A DNA stretch of 64,000 nt, taken from assembly GCA_031431195.1 (NCBI GenBank), contig JANPCU010000385.1, positions 1-64,000 of the forward strand, in the 5' to 3' direction. The translations under genes and the position numbers were made by a program. Positions 9,326 through 18,612 of this stretch are shown piece by piece. This stretch comes from TH-plancto1 sp031431195. Lineage in GTDB: Bacteria > Planctomycetota > Planctomycetia > Planctomycetales > Planctomycetaceae. Within the stretch, counting starts at the first letter, position 1. The number at the start of each line of letters is the position of its first letter. Below the pieces are notes generated by a model. The model ran no database searches and was not told where the DNA came from. It saw nothing but the letters and a program-made list of their open reading frames with translations.

Positions 9326-10366
9326 TCAAGCAGCTTTCCGGTGCGTGTCGACCTGTGCCGACCGCAAGCCGAGAGTCTCCTTCACGAGGAACATGGGGCG
9401 GGCGCGGACTTCGTCACAAATCCGGGCCAGATATTGAGAGATGACCCCCAGTGCCATCAGCTGGACTCCCTGAAAGATGAGCAGCGCAGACAGCAGGCTG
9501 ATGCCATCAATGCCATTCCAGACTTGCCCCGTGCTGGCCTGGATGATGCGCACCAATGCCAATCCGGTGCCGCTGAGCAGGCTGGCCAAGCCGATGTATA
9601 CGAGCAACCGCAAGGGCTTGTATGAGAAACTGAAGATGCCATCCAGAGCGTAACGCAGCAGGTTTTTGAAGCTCTGTTTCGGAGTACCCGCGGCGCGTTC
9701 ATCGCGATGGTAGTGGACGATGCGGCGCTCGAAGCCAACCCAGTCGCGCAGTCCGGGCAGGAAGCGGTTGTGCTCAGTCAACTGAACGATATGGCCCAGC
9801 GCGGGCTGAGCGATGAGGCCAAAGATCCCGGCCTGAGACGTGATCTTAAAATCATTGACCCAGTGAATCGAGGCATGGTAGAGCCGAAACGCCAATCCGC
9901 GCCAGCCGCGATCTTTCCGAGACAGGCGTTGGGCAATGACGACTTGTCCCCCCGCCAGCCATTCCCGAACCAGATCGGGAAGCACCTCGGGCGGATCTTG
10001 CAAGTCGGCATCCATGATGATCACCGCCTCGGCCTCGACATGGTTGAGTCCAGCGGTGATGGCGGCTTGGTGTCCGAAGTTGCGGGAGAGCCGCACGAGT
10101 GCGATTCGGGGATCTTGGACCGCGCGCTGCTGGATGAGTTCGGCGGAGCGGTCGCGGCTACCGTCGTCAACGAAGATGACCTGCCAATGGACTTCGGGCA
10201 CCCGCTCCCAGGCGGCTTGTAGTCGATCCACGAGTTCGGGGATGACCTCTTCTTCGTTATAGACAGGGATCACCACACTGCACAGTCGCGCCAGTGGGTG
10301 AGTGGTGCCAGTCGAATTGATCGGGATGGTGTTCATGACGTTGGCCGCTGTGCTGTCGTTCGACAC
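9326..10366 (-). CDS. family 2 glycosyltransferase, DPM/ArnC-like
   Basis: The N-terminal GT-A domain carries SVVIPVYNEEE, IFVDDGSRD and the nucleotide-sugar and metal-binding DADLQDPP. Two C-terminal transmembrane helices follow (PLRLLVYIGLASLLSGTGLAL and LLSALLIFQGVQLMALGVIS). This layout is that of polyprenyl-phosphate sugar transferases such as ArnC, GtrB and dolichyl-phosphate mannose synthase, which place a sugar on a lipid carrier at the inner face of the membrane. The next gene on the strand order is a GT39-type integral transferase that would use such lipid-linked sugars, so the two probably work in one glycan-modification pathway. Met11 (10336) is an alternative start. Confidence 0.88.
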   Translation of the reverse strand: MSNDSTAANVMNTIPINSTGTTHPLARLCSVVIPVYNEEEVIPELVDRLQAAWERVPEVHWQVIFVDDGSRDRSAELIQQRAVQDPRIALVRLSRNFGHQAAITAGLNHVEAEAVIIMDADLQDPPEVLPDLVREWLAGGQVVIAQRLSRKDRGWRGLAFRLYHASIHWVNDFKITSQAGIFGLIAQPALGHIVQLTEHNRFLPGLRDWVGFERRIVHYHRDERAAGTPKQSFKNLLRYALDGIFSFSYKPLRLLVYIGLASLLSGTGLALVRIIQASTGQVWNGIDGISLLSALLIFQGVQLMALGVISQYLARICDEVRARPMFLVKETLGLRSAQVDTHRKAA

Positions 10367-10396
10367 TGCGGGACGGGTGGTCCCGGGGATTCGATC

Positions 10397-11995
10397 CTAT
10401 CGCACGGTAGAGAGATCAATCTCGCTGGGGTTTTCTGCCAGACGGGGTTGTCGTGGGGAGGTCTCGGGAGCACGATCAGCTGCCCGCGGGGGCAGCCAGG
10501 CGATCCCCACTCGGATGTCCGGCGTGTGGTGATGTCCGGGTACGGTGACAATCTCCTGCGGGAGCAGGCGACCAAAATACTCGCTAATGGGGGCAGCGTC
10601 CTGTCGCTCGACCGGAGCCGTTCGCCCCTTTCGATCGGTGATGGACCAGACCACGACCGCCCCGCGTCGCATGACCTCATCGCGTCCGATGTCCAAGCTC
10701 TGCGGGCCATTTCTCCAGATCACCACCGCCGGGCGATCCGTGGAATACCAGCCAACGTTTCCGGCCAACCATACATCACCAATCACATACGGGATCGGCT
10801 GGTGATACTGATCATGCCAGAGCTGGGTCACGGTGGCGGCGAATTCCCGGCCCTCAAAGTCGCAACGCCGCTCGTGCTGAGTCACTGCGGGCGTGGCGGA
10901 CCACTCGACGAGATACGCCACGACTGGAGCGGTCAGGACAAGGGCCCAGACTCCCAGAACAGGTTGCCAGTTCTTCCACCCCGACGGAATGCTCCGGAAC
11001 GAAGCGGCCAGGGGAAGCGTGAGAGCCACCAGCATCGGAGCCCCCCACATCGACTTGAGTTCCCAGCCTCGGAGGAACGACAGGCATAGGATCGAGGCGA
11101 CCGGAACGACGGCCATCAACCACGCAAACCGAACCCGTTCATCGCTCAGTCGGCCAGGCTGCAACTGTCGCCGCAAGACCCACCCAAATGGCATGATCAA
11201 GGACACATTGAAGAGAATCGCCACCAAAAAGTCCACCGGATTGAAGACATGGTCGGTCCAGGGTCGCGTACCGTCTCCCCCCGCTCGGCGCAGTCCATAC
11301 AGCACCGTCACCCACTCATGTTCGGACGCCCAAACCAGGTGTGGACCGAACACGCCAATGGCAGTCAGCAGGGCCACATACGGCCCAGCTGTCCTCCAAG
11401 AGGCTCGTCCCGCGGGAGACACCAGCAGGTAAGCCAGCAGCGGCATCGCCAGAAACACAGCCAAGTATTTGCCCAGCAGAGCAACACCGGTGCAGACTCC
11501 CAGCAGAAACCACCAGCGGAGGCGTTTCGTGTGAACCCCCTGCCAGAACGAGTCAAACGCCCACGCCCAGCACGGGAACTGGACGACGTTCACATTCAAC
11601 TCGGGACTCGTGAAATTGTTGTAGAGGATCCCCTCCATCGCCAGCAGGCTCAGCAGCCCTACCGCAGGCCCGAACAGGCGTTTTCCCAGTCGGTACATCC
11701 CCCAGAAACCCAACCCGATACAGATTTGGCTCATCAGATACAGGGGAGCGTCCACTCCATTTCCCAGCACAACTGCCGCTTCAGCTGCCCACGCACTGAG
11801 CGGCGGGTGCTTTTCGTAACCCCATTCCCATTCATGCCCCCAAGCGAGTGCCTCGACGACATCTAATGGCAAATTGCGATTGACCAGCGTCGGCACCAAG
11901 GTCCACACGAGCATGTGGATGGCAATGACCAGAAATGCGCAGCGGTCAAACCACCGACGATTCGTCAGTGAGTCCACCTCAGTGTGTCCATCCAT
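10397..11995 (-). CDS. GT39/ArnT-type integral membrane glycosyltransferase
   Basis: Starting at the ATG at 11995 (MDGHTEVDSLTNRRW), the protein has about 532 residues and roughly ten transmembrane helices. The first periplasmic loop carries the acidic pair and the KHPPLSAW segment typical of ArnT/PMT-like enzymes (LPLDVVEALAWGHEWEWGYEKHPPLSAW region). These enzymes use polyprenyl-phosphate sugars on the outer side of the inner membrane to modify lipid A, proteins or glycans. It is encoded just upstream of the ArnC-like GT2 gene, 30 bp apart, consistent with an operon. The C-terminal soluble part includes a conserved-looking segment ending in a Pro-rich tail. The acceptor is not known. Confidence 0.83.
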   Translation of the reverse strand: MDGHTEVDSLTNRRWFDRCAFLVIAIHMLVWTLVPTLVNRNLPLDVVEALAWGHEWEWGYEKHPPLSAWAAEAAVVLGNGVDAPLYLMSQICIGLGFWGMYRLGKRLFGPAVGLLSLLAMEGILYNNFTSPELNVNVVQFPCWAWAFDSFWQGVHTKRLRWWFLLGVCTGVALLGKYLAVFLAMPLLAYLLVSPAGRASWRTAGPYVALLTAIGVFGPHLVWASEHEWVTVLYGLRRAGGDGTRPWTDHVFNPVDFLVAILFNVSLIMPFGWVLRRQLQPGRLSDERVRFAWLMAVVPVASILCLSFLRGWELKSMWGAPMLVALTLPLAASFRSIPSGWKNWQPVLGVWALVLTAPVVAYLVEWSATPAVTQHERRCDFEGREFAATVTQLWHDQYHQPIPYVIGDVWLAGNVGWYSTDRPAVVIWRNGPQSLDIGRDEVMRRGAVVVWSITDRKGRTAPVERQDAAPISEYFGRLLPQEIVTVPGHHHTPDIRVGIAWLPPRAADRAPETSPRQPRLAENPSEIDLSTVR

Positions 11996-12730
11996 GGGGA
12001 CTGCTTTCAGCCGGGGCACAGTCAGTCTGGTTTCCTCATGAAACCACGACTTTGATTTTATAAGCCTGCCGGAATCGCAACAACACCAGTCTTGTGGGGT
12101 TTTCCGGCTCATCCAGGCTGGTCACCACTGGGGTTGTGGTGATGCAGCGCGACGGACGGATGCAAGTGTGTGCATCTCTCAAGTCGGTCGAGCTGAGTTT
12201 CTGCCCCCTCTCCCCACGAGCGACGCGACATCCGGCGAGGACTCTACTGTGGGGGGAGGGCCATACTGGCCTGTTGAAACGAGCGGAAGCTGGGGAGATT
12301 AGAAGGAGAGGGAGTCGCGGAGTTTGTAGCGCCTCCAGCGCGCCGATCCGGCGAGCCGGATGGCGTCAGCCACCCGACCAGGCCGCTTGCCGACCCAGTC
12401 CGGGGGCTGACGCCGCCCGGCTCGCCAGCGTTTGAGTCGGAGGCCAGCTGACGACGCCGGACGGAGCCCTGGCGTTCACCAACTCGACAGCCATGAAAAC
12501 GCCGTTTCATCCGGCCAGGGCCGGGGTGAGGGGACAGAATCTGGCTGCCAGCTATTTTTCTGATGCGCGCATCGGATGCCATCCAGCAGCACAGACCGCA
12601 CGCGCCGTGGCAGCACGTAGGATGGCGTACCCGTTGTCCGTCGTACAAATACTCACCAGGCTCTGGTCGATGGGGGAATTCGCTCTATCATTCGCCATCC
12701 ACCGCCCCTCACTCTTTGAAAGAATCACCC
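11996..12730. other. intergenic region with palindromic repeat, no gene recognised
   Basis: About 735 bp between the GT39 gene and the ArsC-fold gene. Open frames in both directions lack family features and run through repeat DNA. The stretch holds the inverted repeat described separately at 12350-12426. The plus-strand promoter of the ArsC-fold gene should lie near the right end. Confidence 0.5.
12350..12426. repeat. imperfect inverted repeat, REP-like
   Basis: Two 22-base arms, 12350-12371 and 12405-12426, are reverse complements except for a few bases (arm core GCGAGCCGGATGGCGTCAGC). The 33-base spacer also has CG-rich pairing potential. The GAGCCGG core recurs in the hairpin at 13088-13160. 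It fits the dispersed palindromes of planctomycete intergenic DNA. Confidence 0.7.
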
Positions 12731-13087
12731 ATGGCCAGCACTGTTGATTGGTACTACCACCGCAAGGGATGCGTTACCTGTCAGAAGATGGACGCTCTAC
12801 TCGCCTCGCTGGAGATCACTGCAAAAGAGGTCGTCTCGGCGAACAAGACCAAGCTGGGAGTGCCCGAAGCGCTGGAGCTGGTCGGTCAATGCACCAAGCT
12901 GGTGGTCAGCAAGGGGACCAAGGGGTTTGAGATCGACTTGAAGACAGACCCGAAGACCGCCGAGGAGCTGCAGGCGTTGGTGATCGGCCCGACGGGGAAC
13001 CTGCGGGCACCAACGATCAGGAAGGGCAAGACCCTGTACGTGGGGTTCCAGCTGGAAACGTTCACAGCGGCCCTGGGCGGAAAATAG
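12731..13087 (+). CDS. ArsC/Spx-type thioredoxin-fold protein
   Basis: The start at ATG 12731 (MASTVDWYYHRKGC) gives 118 residues and fits the family; upstream residues of the open frame are repeat-derived. The protein matches the ArsC-like (YffB/Spx) thioredoxin fold: an N-terminal strand, then CVTC (Cys14, Cys17) at the start of helix 1, and a C-terminal LRAPTIRKGKTLYVGF segment where the cis-proline (Ala-Pro-Thr) sits. Some relatives carry selenocysteine at the first redox position and are annotated as ArsC family (seleno)proteins; this one has cysteine. A true arsenate reductase role is unproven because neighbours are unrelated to arsenic. It is a likely thiol-redox enzyme of unknown target. 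Confidence 0.75.
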   Translation: MASTVDWYYHRKGCVTCQKMDALLASLEITAKEVVSANKTKLGVPEALELVGQCTKLVVSKGTKGFEIDLKTDPKTAEELQALVIGPTGNLRAPTIRKGKTLYVGFQLETFTAALGGK

Positions 13088-13160
13088 GCGAGCGTCCGGC
13101 GTGAGCCGGATGGTCTTGGTCGCCCGAGGGAAGACCAACCGGCTCACGCTGGACGCTCGC
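13088..13160. terminator. strong hairpin between convergent genes, probable bidirectional terminator
   Basis: Arms of 30 bases at 13088-13117 and 13131-13160 pair almost perfectly (two mismatches) around a 13-base loop. The element starts one base after the stop of the ArsC-fold gene and ends seven bases before the end of the convergent ABC permease gene. There is no T-tract, so it may act as an RNA-stabilising or REP-type palindrome rather than a classical intrinsic terminator. Confidence 0.7.
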
Positions 13161-13167
13161 CGAGGGT

Positions 13168-14865
13168 TCAGTTTTCGGCCCCCTTGGCGGCCAGACGTAA
13201 CCCGATGCCGTAGTGCGTGACGCCCGCGAGGATCACATGCCCGATGGCCAACAACATGAACCAGGCATACATGATTCCTTCGCCACCGCCGCCGCTGTTG
13301 ATCCCCATCATGCCCAGTGCAAAGAATATCCAGACCAGAACATTACCGAACCAGGTGACCCCCACTCCCAGGATGATCGCGATCGGCCACGCGGCCCAAC
13401 TGACACTGATCGAGAAGAACGTCACCAGGTGCAGCGCCACCAGCACGATGGTCAACCCGTAAGCAATTCCCAGCACGAATCCCGGCTCTCGAAAGATTTC
13501 TGCGAGCAATTCCCCCATGAACGTCATCGAGCACAGAGACAACACGCTCACCGTCGGAATCATCCCCAGCATGGCCCCACCCAGCTTCGAATAGGCAATC
13601 ACCGGCAACGATTTGGGCAATGTGAGGAGTGTTGACCACGTATGGTCATTCAGCTCCGGGCGGAACAGCTTCGCCGCCAGAAAGCACAGTTCCAGTGGCA
13701 ACAGACACCAAAAAATAATTCCAGCAGTGTAGATGCACGAGGTCTCGAACCCTTCGTAGGTGTCCGCATCGTACATCGTGAGGATGTAGAATATCGTGCC
13801 GAAGAGGAATCCATAGAGCGCATATTTGACCCAAAGGTTACGCGAGCCGCCGCTGACCTGCCAGAAATCCTTCCAGCCCACCGCCCAATCCCAAACTCGC
13901 CGAGATCTGCGCGTCGGCCCAAACAGAAGCGCGGCTGACGGATCCTCCTCCAGATGAAAACGAACGAGACCGAAACACACAAGCCAGAACAGGAATCGAA
14001 ACGCACGGAAAAGGTAGTAAGCGAGAATGCGAAAGGGGTTCACTGACGAAGATATCTGGCCGCTCATGTGCCGCATCGTCGCCCGATCAAAGATCAGCCA
14101 GGCGATGCAGAATAGAACTGCTCCCCCGATCAGATTTGAGACGACCTGCGGACTCCAGGCATCCCCCTTGAAAGAGGTCGACAGAATCTCGCCCCACAAA
14201 CGCCCGCTGGCTGACCAGGAGTGTAGCGGCGCACCGACCTTCTCCCAGAAAGTGTTTGCGGTCGACATGGCCAACCAACCACGCTCAGCAAATAAAGTGA
14301 GCCCGGCCCAACAGAAGGCCGGCAAGATGCGCACCGCGATCATCGTGCCGAACGTCCAAGCACACGCTTTGGCGCTATTGGCATTCAGGACCGAAGACAA
14401 CAAACCCAGGTTTCCGACCAGCACGAGATGGGCCAGCAGCATCAGGTAGCTCGACCAGATCTGCTCCCACGACACTCCCCCCAACGTGACCGTCAACCAC
14501 GTAAAGGGAAACTGGATCGAGACCAGCACGATGGCGGTCAACATCCGAGGCAACCACTTCCCCAACAGCAGCGACAGCGGACTGACGTTCGCCATGCGGA
14601 GCAAGCCCAGCGTCTGCTGCTCCGTCTCTTCGCTGATCGCGATCGAAAAGAACGTCCCGCCCGCCAGCGTGACAACCACCCAATTCGCCCACGTCATCGC
14701 CTTGAACATAACTCGGCCTGGAGCCGACTCATATTCAAGCGCACTGAGTCCCAGCAGCAGAATCAACACCACGACGCACGCCAGTCCCACGCGGAACAGG
14801 TGGCTCTTGATGTCGCGGGATTCCGTCCGCAGGGCGCGGACTAGCAGTGCGAGAGTTTTATTCAT
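13168..14865 (-). CDS. ABC transporter permease
   Basis: The 565-residue protein has about a dozen hydrophobic helices arranged in two halves, with the motif SEETEQQTLGLLRMANVSPLSLLLGKW near residue 80. This matches ABC-2-type permeases (EETExxTLGLLxxxPxSxxxxxLGK), in which that stretch forms the coupling helix that touches the ATPase. The ATPase gene is immediately upstream on the same strand (93 bp gap), so the pair forms a complete exporter of unknown substrate at the inner membrane. The ending KLAAKGAEN region is soluble. No periplasmic binding protein gene is present, supporting export rather than import. Confidence 0.85.
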   Translation of the reverse strand: MNKTLALLVRALRTESRDIKSHLFRVGLACVVVLILLLGLSALEYESAPGRVMFKAMTWANWVVVTLAGGTFFSIAISEETEQQTLGLLRMANVSPLSLLLGKWLPRMLTAIVLVSIQFPFTWLTVTLGGVSWEQIWSSYLMLLAHLVLVGNLGLLSSVLNANSAKACAWTFGTMIAVRILPAFCWAGLTLFAERGWLAMSTANTFWEKVGAPLHSWSASGRLWGEILSTSFKGDAWSPQVVSNLIGGAVLFCIAWLIFDRATMRHMSGQISSSVNPFRILAYYLFRAFRFLFWLVCFGLVRFHLEEDPSAALLFGPTRRSRRVWDWAVGWKDFWQVSGGSRNLWVKYALYGFLFGTIFYILTMYDADTYEGFETSCIYTAGIIFWCLLPLELCFLAAKLFRPELNDHTWSTLLTLPKSLPVIAYSKLGGAMLGMIPTVSVLSLCSMTFMGELLAEIFREPGFVLGIAYGLTIVLVALHLVTFFSISVSWAAWPIAIILGVGVTWFGNVLVWIFFALGMMGINSGGGGEGIMYAWFMLLAIGHVILAGVTHYGIGLRLAAKGAEN

Positions 14866-14881
14866 GGGATCATCAGTCGTA

Positions 14882-14944
14882 GCCTGGACCCCGAGGTCCA
14901 GGCGAAAGGGAGCCGAAAATTCGCCCGGACCTGGGGGTCCAGGC
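14882..14944. repeat. paired palindromes between ABC transporter genes
   Basis: The arm at 14882-14905 (core CCTGGACCCCGAGGTCCAGG, itself nearly self-complementary) is the reverse complement of 14921-14944 with few mismatches. The unit can fold as one long hairpin or two short ones within the ATPase-permease transcript and could set differential expression of the two genes. That role is inferred. Confidence 0.65.
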
Positions 14945-14958
14945 GACGGGCACTCACA

Positions 14959-15906
14959 TCACGTCCGCACGCCCCGCTCGGTCAGGTCCATGAACGCATC
15001 ATTCAGCTTCCGCTGATCCCGCTGGAACCCGGCGATCGGCACCCCCATCGCCAACAGTTGGGTCAGCATTGAGTTCGCGTCGATGTCCGCTGCGTCAGCC
15101 GTCAGCCGGAATTCGGGTTTGCCCTCGACCGGCTCCACCGTGGCGACCCCGGTGAGTTCGGGCAGACGAGGAGCCCAGACTTCGATGTCAGTCTCGATAC
15201 GCAGCCGGTAGACCGGGTGCCCATCCTGGGCATACAGCAGGTCATCCATGTGCCCACTGTACTTCGTCATGCCCCGGTCGATGATCGTGACGCTGTCGCA
15301 CAGCTCCGCCAGCTCGCTGAGGATGTGGCTGCTGATGAAGATCGTTTTCCCCATCCGCCGCAGCTCGCGAAGGATATCCATCAGTTCGATGCGAGCACGG
15401 GGGTCGAGGCCCGACGCCGGTTCATCGAGCAGCAGCAAGTCGGGGTCGTTGACCAGCACGCGGGCCAAGCTCACCCGTTGCTGCATCCCGCGAGAGAGCC
15501 CCTGGATGAGGTCGTCCTTGCGGCCTTCCATATCCGTCAGTGACAGCACATCGCCGACGATCACCTCGCGGCGTTTCGACACATGCCCATACGCAGCTGC
15601 GAAGAAGTCGAGGTACTCATAGACGGTCATCTGCTTGTACATGCTGAAGTGGTCGGGCATGTACCCGAGCTTCTGGCGGATGGCCTTCACATCGGTGCGG
15701 ACATCCATCCCGAACACGCGGATGCGACCGGTCTGGGGACGCAGCAGCGTGCAGATCAGCTTGAGCGTGGTGGTCTTGCCCGCCCCGTTCGGCCCGACAA
15801 AGCCGTGCAGCGTGCCCGCCCCGACCTGGAAGCTGATGCCGTTCAAGGCGCGGTGGTCCTTGAACAGGTGAGTGACTTTGTCGACTTCAATGACAGGGGA
15901 ACTCAT
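14959..15906 (-). CDS. ABC transporter ATP-binding protein
   Basis: Starting at ATG 15906 (MSSPVIEVDKVTHLF) the protein has 315 residues. Walker A is GPNGAGKTTTL, the Q-loop region is LGYMPDHFSMY, the signature is LSRGMQQRVSLAR, and Walker B is LLLLDEPASGLDP, followed by the H-loop ISSHILSEL. After the ATPase core, about 80 residues (EVWAPRLPELTG...) form the C-terminal domain often seen in drug- and lipid-type ABC-2 ATPases. It energises the permease encoded next to it. The upstream open frame to 15972 is not conserved. Substrate unknown. Confidence 0.93.
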   Translation of the reverse strand: MSSPVIEVDKVTHLFKDHRALNGISFQVGAGTLHGFVGPNGAGKTTTLKLICTLLRPQTGRIRVFGMDVRTDVKAIRQKLGYMPDHFSMYKQMTVYEYLDFFAAAYGHVSKRREVIVGDVLSLTDMEGRKDDLIQGLSRGMQQRVSLARVLVNDPDLLLLDEPASGLDPRARIELMDILRELRRMGKTIFISSHILSELAELCDSVTIIDRGMTKYSGHMDDLLYAQDGHPVYRLRIETDIEVWAPRLPELTGVATVEPVEGKPEFRLTADAADIDANSMLTQLLAMGVPIAGFQRDQRKLNDAFMDLTERGVRT

Positions 15907-16031
15907 GGGAAGTCCTTTGGGGGTCGGGAGTCTGACGTTTAGCTGCGACGCGAAGTCTTCGAAGCGGAGCAAGTTTCACAAGTAGACTTCGGCACTCGGA
16001 AGCCCATCTCACTGGCCATCGGCCAGTCACA

Positions 16032-18062
16032 TCAAGGATCAGCGGCAGTCGCCATCGACGGGTCGACCTGGGAGACGAACAGCACCTTGCCCGAGGCGGC
16101 GTAATCGCTGGGCAGAAACTCGGCGGGGGCATCGCAGTAGACCAGAATCTGGCCGCCTTCAAACGGGGTCGTTGATGTGGGGCCAGCAGTCGGTGGATCG
16201 GACTGGCCTCCGTACTGCGGACTCAACTCGGTCCGAGTGGCGATCTGCACCAGGTTTGCGATCAGGTTCTTCTGGAGTTGAGCCGCATCCAGGCGACCGT
16301 ACCCGGAATAGTACTCGGTCGGAAACATGCTGGTCGTGGGCAATCCAGACGACGAGTTCACCCATCCCGTCCCACGCTGCATCAGGGTGTACGTCACTCC
16401 CGCCGACACGAAATAGACCTGCGGATTCGCAGGAATCCCCGCACCCAGTTGGACTTCGATCTTCTGCATCCCCGGATTGAGTTCCAGCTGCTTCACGGTG
16501 ATCGAGTAGTCCTCCTTGGCCTGCAGGACGGACGACTCCTGAAACGAGCAGGCCGAGAACGGCGGAATGTCGGCCACGACTTTCGCCTCGGGACGGTTCA
16601 GGATCTGGGCATTCCCGGAGAATCCCGCATCGACCGCGAATACCGCTGCATCTCCGCGAGCGGGGATCACATACCCGCCTCCGTCGGTCACGAACAAGCT
16701 GCCATACTTCTGGAGAGCGACGCGCTGGTTCCCCAACGGATAAGCGACCATCATCTGCCGCAGCCCGGTCGACTCGCCATACCCGCGCTTACCGACCTCG
16801 GCATAGAACCAGCTGAACAGGACCACTGTCCCCAGAATCATGGCGTACGTCATGCGGAAGTCGCCCCGTTTGCGGCTGACCAGCCAGATCCCCGGAAAGA
16901 GGATGAGCAGGTAAATGAACGCCAGAATGAAAATCAACGTCCAGTTGTGATCGGGACGGACCATGTTCCGCATCGTCTGGAACAGTTGATTGGTGCCCGA
17001 AGTGGCCGGGTCGGAGTCGTACTGGTTGCCAAAGTTGTTGGGGTCCGGTGCTGCCTGAGCGACCGCTGTAATCAGTCCCGGAATCTCCCCCGCGTCCTGG
17101 ACGATCCCGTGCCGCATGACGACCCCTTGCCCGACCAGGAATCGGTCGGCGGGAACGTTGAGATCCTCCAGCGGAGATGGGAAGTTCAAGGGCTTTCCGT
17201 CCCGCCCGTTGATCAAATAGAGCCGCCCTCCGCGCCCGAGCCAGTCGCGGAATGCCTTGTGACGCACATCGCCTGCCCAACTCGGGACATGGTCCAAGAC
17301 CACGCTCCCCAGTGTCTCGGTCCCCGGAGCCCCGATCGGGAAGTCGCTGTCGGAGAAGATCTCGATCCCCTTGATTGGAGAGGAGACACCCTGGTCAGCG
17401 AAGAATTGCACCGCCACGGGAGCTGTGAACTCCCGGTCCATGCGGGGCAAATCGAAGCCATCCGCCCCACGCAGCCCCCAGCTGATTCGCCAGTCGGGTT
17501 TATCACTGGCAATGTACGCGAGGAATTGGACCGTCCGCACCTCGCCGGGTCCAATGTAGACATCGGGCTCGATGAGCGGGACTTCGGAGCTGCCGACCCC
17601 GCCCTCCTTGGTCAACGTCACCTCGCCCCGAAACGCCTCGGGGGAGGGATTGAGAAGGTCGATCGTGCAGAGGTTATAGGCATGCCGCTTCACGGCCCCG
17701 TTGAAACCCCAGCGGACCTCTCGGAACTCCAAGGCGCTAGCCAGCCCGCCCCAGCTTGTCAGAACCACCAGCCACACAGCAACCCGCAGTAGCCATCGGG
17801 ATCCAAGCTTTAAGCCAGCGAAGAATACACCACGGAGGCACGAAGGCACGGAGAAACAGGACAAAGCCGAGTCATCAGGTGAGTATTGAGTTTCGCTCAA
17901 CAACAGCCTTTGGGGGCTGAGGCAACATTGGATGTCACGGCATCTCTCCGTGCCTCCGTGCCTCCGTGGCGAAAGTTCGCTGGAGTGAGGACCAGGAAAA
18001 CGACTCCGCCGCTCAGAGCCAGCGGCCCTGTGACCAGCAGGAACGGTCGATAAGTCGCGCAT
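16032..18062 (-). CDS. large secreted/membrane protein of unknown function
   Basis: The protein has a hydrophobic segment ending in an AxA-type site (LLRVAVWLVVLTSWGGLASA), a beta-rich exported domain (RHAYNLCTIDLLNPSPEAFRGEVTL...), and a single membrane anchor in the middle (LIFILAFIYLLILFPGIWLVSRKRG), followed by a further soluble domain. A glutamine amidotransferase-like segment (FRDWLGRGGRLYLING) precedes the anchor, as in planctomycete proteins of this layout. No ATG lies close to the signal segment: the nearest in frame (18062) is upstream of a repeat, and translation from there passes through repeat DNA at 17831-17969. The true start may be a non-ATG codon near 17830. It precedes the ABC genes on the same strand and may work with them. 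Confidence 0.65.
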   Translation of the reverse strand: MRDLSTVPAGHRAAGSERRSRFPGPHSSELSPRRHGGTERCRDIQCCLSPQRLLLSETQYSPDDSALSCFSVPSCLRGVFFAGLKLGSRWLLRVAVWLVVLTSWGGLASALEFREVRWGFNGAVKRHAYNLCTIDLLNPSPEAFRGEVTLTKEGGVGSSEVPLIEPDVYIGPGEVRTVQFLAYIASDKPDWRISWGLRGADGFDLPRMDREFTAPVAVQFFADQGVSSPIKGIEIFSDSDFPIGAPGTETLGSVVLDHVPSWAGDVRHKAFRDWLGRGGRLYLINGRDGKPLNFPSPLEDLNVPADRFLVGQGVVMRHGIVQDAGEIPGLITAVAQAAPDPNNFGNQYDSDPATSGTNQLFQTMRNMVRPDHNWTLIFILAFIYLLILFPGIWLVSRKRGDFRMTYAMILGTVVLFSWFYAEVGKRGYGESTGLRQMMVAYPLGNQRVALQKYGSLFVTDGGGYVIPARGDAAVFAVDAGFSGNAQILNRPEAKVVADIPPFSACSFQESSVLQAKEDYSITVKQLELNPGMQKIEVQLGAGIPANPQVYFVSAGVTYTLMQRGTGWVNSSSGLPTTSMFPTEYYSGYGRLDAAQLQKNLIANLVQIATRTELSPQYGGQSDPPTAGPTSTTPFEGGQILVYCDAPAEFLPSDYAASGKVLFVSQVDPSMATAADP
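17831..17969. repeat. inverted repeat of the CACGGAGGCACGGAGA type
   Basis: Arms at 17831-17855 and 17945-17969 are reverse complements with two or three mismatches (CCACGGAGGCAC / GTGCCTCCGTGG). The spacer is 89 bases. Repeats with this wording occur widely between genes of planctomycetes, Chlorobi and related environmental bacteria. Here the repeat lies inside the 5' part of the open frame of the membrane protein gene, so it probably belongs to the leader. Confidence 0.75.
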
Positions 18063-18612
18063 GGATTTCAGCCCCGGGTGATGAGTCATCGACGCGGCAA
18101 CGCACACGAGTGTGGGAAAGATCACCGCATGATAGTGGCACTTCGTCAGATTTTCGCCGGTGGACCTGTCATACGGCGGAAGTGTGTGTGCATCACAACA
18201 GAAGTCAGCGCTCGGTAATTCATGACAGAGGAGTGTACCTCAAGCAAGTCGTCAGAGATTCACCACAGTTCCCGGCCACCTCGCATGAGCAACTTCAGCG
18301 CAGCGTCTCGGAAGTGTGAAACGCAGAGGGCGGGGAGGACGCAGAGAACAGGCTCTCCTTCCGAACTCTGCGTTCTCCGCGTCCTCTGCGTTTTCATTCC
18401 GCCGGTCCGTCGCGCTCGAGGTGTCGCCTGTGGTTGTCACGAGTATTGCATAGACGATGCATCGGGTTTTGGATACCGACTTTCCTGACGCACACACGGC
18501 GGATGTGGTCCACAGAGGCACCGCAGGAATACCGAATCCATGTCTCAGGGGCTCAGTGACATACCGCTTCTCTTGCTCCTCGCTTTCGCATCACTCATGC
18601 TGCCTGTGGGAG
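18063..18612. other. gene-poor interval upstream of the large membrane protein gene
   Basis: About 550 bp without a supported gene. It contains the hairpin repeat at 18318-18395. The left part should contain the promoter of the minus-strand membrane protein gene. Confidence 0.4.
18318..18395. repeat. hairpin repeat of the AACGCAGAGGACGCGGAGAAC type
   Basis: The left arm at 18318-18349 (GAAACGCAGAGGGCGG...) and the right arm at 18366-18395 (ending CGTCCTCTGCGTTTTC) are imperfect reverse complements. The same wording recurs in the repeats at 28272-28385 and 32299-32419, so this is a repeated element family in this genome. Confidence 0.75.

Noticed and set aside
12244..12648. Minus-strand frame upstream of the ArsC-fold gene
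   Set aside because: Crosses a palindromic repeat, is rich in Arg/Ser/Gly/Pro and has no family features.
16278..17792. Plus-strand open frame of 504 codons
   Set aside because: Antisense to the large membrane protein, which has a signal segment and membrane helix; the plus frame has no recognisable domain.
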